This document shows, piece by piece, positions 62,428 through 64,000 of a stretch of 64,000 nucleotides of DNA; within the stretch, counting starts at the first letter, position 1, and each line of letters begins with the position of its first letter. The notes under the pieces were generated by a model. It searched no databases. It was not told the DNA's origin and saw only the letters and a program-made list of their open reading frames with translations. The position numbers and the translations under genes were made by a program. Location: the NCBI RefSeq assembly GCF_001280595.1, contig NZ_LITU01000053.1, forward strand, positions 291,853-355,852. Reading direction: 5' to 3'. The DNA comes from Paenibacillus xylanivorans (GTDB lineage: Bacteria; Bacillota; Bacilli; Paenibacillales; Paenibacillaceae).

Positions 62428-62571
62428 AAAGGGTCAGCTCCTTTTCTCGTACATATTATGGGCTGTCGATTTGTCTTTCATGTGGATCGTAATGGGGGAG
62501 TACTTGTCACAACCTGGCTTTCGGGCTACACTTTCTATAACGATCAAATGTCCTAGGGGGTTCGAACACCA

Positions 62572-63867
62572 TTGAAAATAAATTCTCATTCAACTGATAT
62601 GACAACTGCGAAATTTATCCGTACGGCGATTCAGGTACCGGATGCACAGGCGAAAGTTGCGGCTCATGTCAGCTCAGGTTCAATTGAAAAAGTAACACTT
62701 GAGCAAGCACATAGTCGAACGCTTGCTGACACAATTCATGCTCCCCATCCTTACCCTTTCTTTCGTCGTTCTGGAATGGATGGGTTCGCAATTCTAAGTT
62801 CGGATACGATTGGAGCATCCAGCGAGCAGCAGATTTGGCTCCGTGTCATTGATGAAATTCCATGCGGGTACACATCGGATCAACCGATTACATCCGGTAC
62901 AGCTTCTCGGATCATGACAGGAGCTCAGGTACCTGAAGGTGCAGATGCTGTTGTTATGATGGAGATGACTGAAAGCAAAGAAGAGCATGGGGAACAATGG
63001 ATTGCCCTGAAGCGCCATATTCAGCCGGACGCCAACATTACGCCAATTGGATTGGAAGTTCATGAGGGACAATTACTGCTTGAAGCGGGGACCATCATTC
63101 AGGCAGGCGAACAATCCGTGCTGGCAACATTCGGTGTAGGCCAAGTGCCTGTATACAAGCGACCGAAGGTAGCCATTTTTGCAACTGGTACAGAATTGTT
63201 GGAAGTGGACGAGCCGTTGCAGCCAGGCCGTATTCGTAACAGTAACAGTTATATGCTTCGTTCTCTGGTAGTTGAAGCGGGGGGCGAGCCTGTTATGTAT
63301 GGTTCGATCGCTGATGATGTGGATACCGCACGTACGAAGCTTGCAGAAGCGCTTGAACATAATGATATGGTGGTCACAACAGGTGGAGTATCCGTAGGAG
63401 ATTATGATATTATGGGTGACCTGGTTCGGGAAGGAAATATGGAGATGCTGTTTAACAAAGTAACCATGCGTCCCGGCAGTGTTACAACGGCTGCTGTGGT
63501 CAATGACAAGCTGCTATTTGCGCTTTCTGGCAATCCGGGGGCTTGTTTTGTCGGCTTTGAGTTGTTTGTTCGGCCAACGATTCGTACGATGCAGGCCGAT
63601 GCTCATCCATATCTGGAAGAATGGACAGCCACATTGGATAATGACTATACAAAGGTCAACAATTTTACACGATTTGTACGCGGACGAACTGAAATACGTA
63701 ACGGAATGGTGTATGCTAAACCTTCCGCTTCGCGTGTAGACGAATCCAGTGTCATGATTACCATTAAAGATAGCGATTGCCTGATCGTTGTTCCACCCGA
63801 GAAAAAAGGCATTCCTGCTGGTGAACAGGTTCGAATTCTCAGACTTCCCACGGGTCATGTCAGGTAG
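62572..63867 (+). CDS. moeA: Molybdopterin molybdenumtransferase
   Basis: A 431-residue MoeA, inserting molybdate into adenylylated molybdopterin. TTG 62572 follows AGGGGG by 11 bp. Conserved parts are RSGMDGFAI (the Asp near substrate), GTASRIMTGAQVPEGADAVVMME, TGTELLEVDEPLQPGRIRNSNSYML, TTGGVSVGDYD, FNKVTMRPGSVT and FALSGNPGACFV. Followed by mobB. Confidence 0.95.
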   Translation: MKINSHSTDMTTAKFIRTAIQVPDAQAKVAAHVSSGSIEKVTLEQAHSRTLADTIHAPHPYPFFRRSGMDGFAILSSDTIGASSEQQIWLRVIDEIPCGYTSDQPITSGTASRIMTGAQVPEGADAVVMMEMTESKEEHGEQWIALKRHIQPDANITPIGLEVHEGQLLLEAGTIIQAGEQSVLATFGVGQVPVYKRPKVAIFATGTELLEVDEPLQPGRIRNSNSYMLRSLVVEAGGEPVMYGSIADDVDTARTKLAEALEHNDMVVTTGGVSVGDYDIMGDLVREGNMEMLFNKVTMRPGSVTTAAVVNDKLLFALSGNPGACFVGFELFVRPTIRTMQADAHPYLEEWTATLDNDYTKVNNFTRFVRGRTEIRNGMVYAKPSASRVDESSVMITIKDSDCLIVVPPEKKGIPAGEQVRILRLPTGHVR

Positions 63868-63874
63868 GTCGTTC

Positions 63875-64000
63875 ATGGCTGAAATAAGCAGTACTTCACC
63901 ACATATCGTGCAGATTGTTGGATATAAAAACACAGGCAAAAGTACCTTAATTACTGCCCTTACCCGGTACCTTACCTCTACTGGACGAAGAGTGGCTGTA
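63875..64000 (+). CDS. mobB: MobB-like molybdopterin-guanine dinucleotide protein, 3' truncated
   Basis: The first 42 codons are visible, cut by the window end. ATG 63875 follows AGGTAGG. VQIVGYKNTGKSTLITALTRYL contains a Walker A (GYKNTGKST) typical of MobB GTPases. Its place after moeA supports a role in molybdenum cofactor nucleotide attachment. Confidence 0.85.
   Translation, partial: MAEISSTSPHIVQIVGYKNTGKSTLITALTRYLTSTGRRVAV

Overview
The window looks like chromosome from a low-to-moderate G+C Gram-positive bacterium of the Bacillales, most likely Paenibacillus or a close relative. This is inferred from strong AGGAGG-type ribosome sites, frequent TTG/GTG starts, Bacillus-style gene content (pdhABCD, thi operon under a TPP riboswitch, Fur, a c-di-AMP riboswitch before a LysM/3D protein, a sigma-W-type promoter before pspA) and a MITE-like intergenic repeat. 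No search was run, so the genus is inference. No rRNA, tRNA, CRISPR array, insertion sequence or prophage was found.

Layout. 1-3058: an operon starting with the 3' part of an endonuclease IV gene, then a cREC receiver-like gene, a thioredoxin-like gene, an ABC ATPase and an FtsJ/RlmM-like RNA methyltransferase. 3085-13745: the most unusual region, a ten-gene operon resembling a Tad/type IVc pilus or secretion machine. It encodes a Hanks kinase fused to a CpaE-like domain, a CpaB/SAF protein, two CpaE/MinD-like proteins with degenerate P-loops, a TadA/CpaF-like ATPase with its own membrane anchor, a fused TadB-TadC-like platform protein and four small membrane-anchored proteins. No secretin, prepilin peptidase or Flp pilin is present. 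13878-15428: an ABC-F ATPase. 15560-19829: a TPP riboswitch and tenI-thiO-thiS-thiG-thiF. 20005-24469: an orphan atypical response regulator, an NlpC/P60 hydrolase, thiamine pyrophosphokinase, a TRIC-type channel, a low-molecular-weight phosphatase and an esterase.

24640-29880: the pyruvate dehydrogenase operon. 30132-31621: thyA and a dihydrofolate reductase gene (folate and dTMP metabolism) separated by a 167-bp palindromic repeat. 31622-32248: a gene-free 627-bp stretch with four 11-bp-period repeats, then gltD without gltB. 33930-34507: a Fur box and fur. 34633-36978: topB. 37070-40198: a HAD hydrolase, an ArsR-like regulator and a divergent MFS exporter. 40282-44536: an orphan ABC ATPase, then a lipoprotein/response regulator/histidine kinase operon.

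44600-53081: glycogen metabolism (glgC divergent from glgBA, plus a GH13 maltogenic-amylase-type enzyme) with a tailspike-like beta-helix gene inserted between. 53325-56855: an M20 amidohydrolase, then a glutamine/polar amino acid importer with fused binding protein and permease. 57140-58937: a c-di-AMP riboswitch with a LysM/3D cell-wall protein, then a polysaccharide deacetylase. 59093-62427: an LpdD-like protein, the sigma-W/PspA/DUF350/DUF4178/DUF4247 envelope-stress operon and an HNH protein. 62572-64000: moeA and the start of mobB (molybdenum cofactor).
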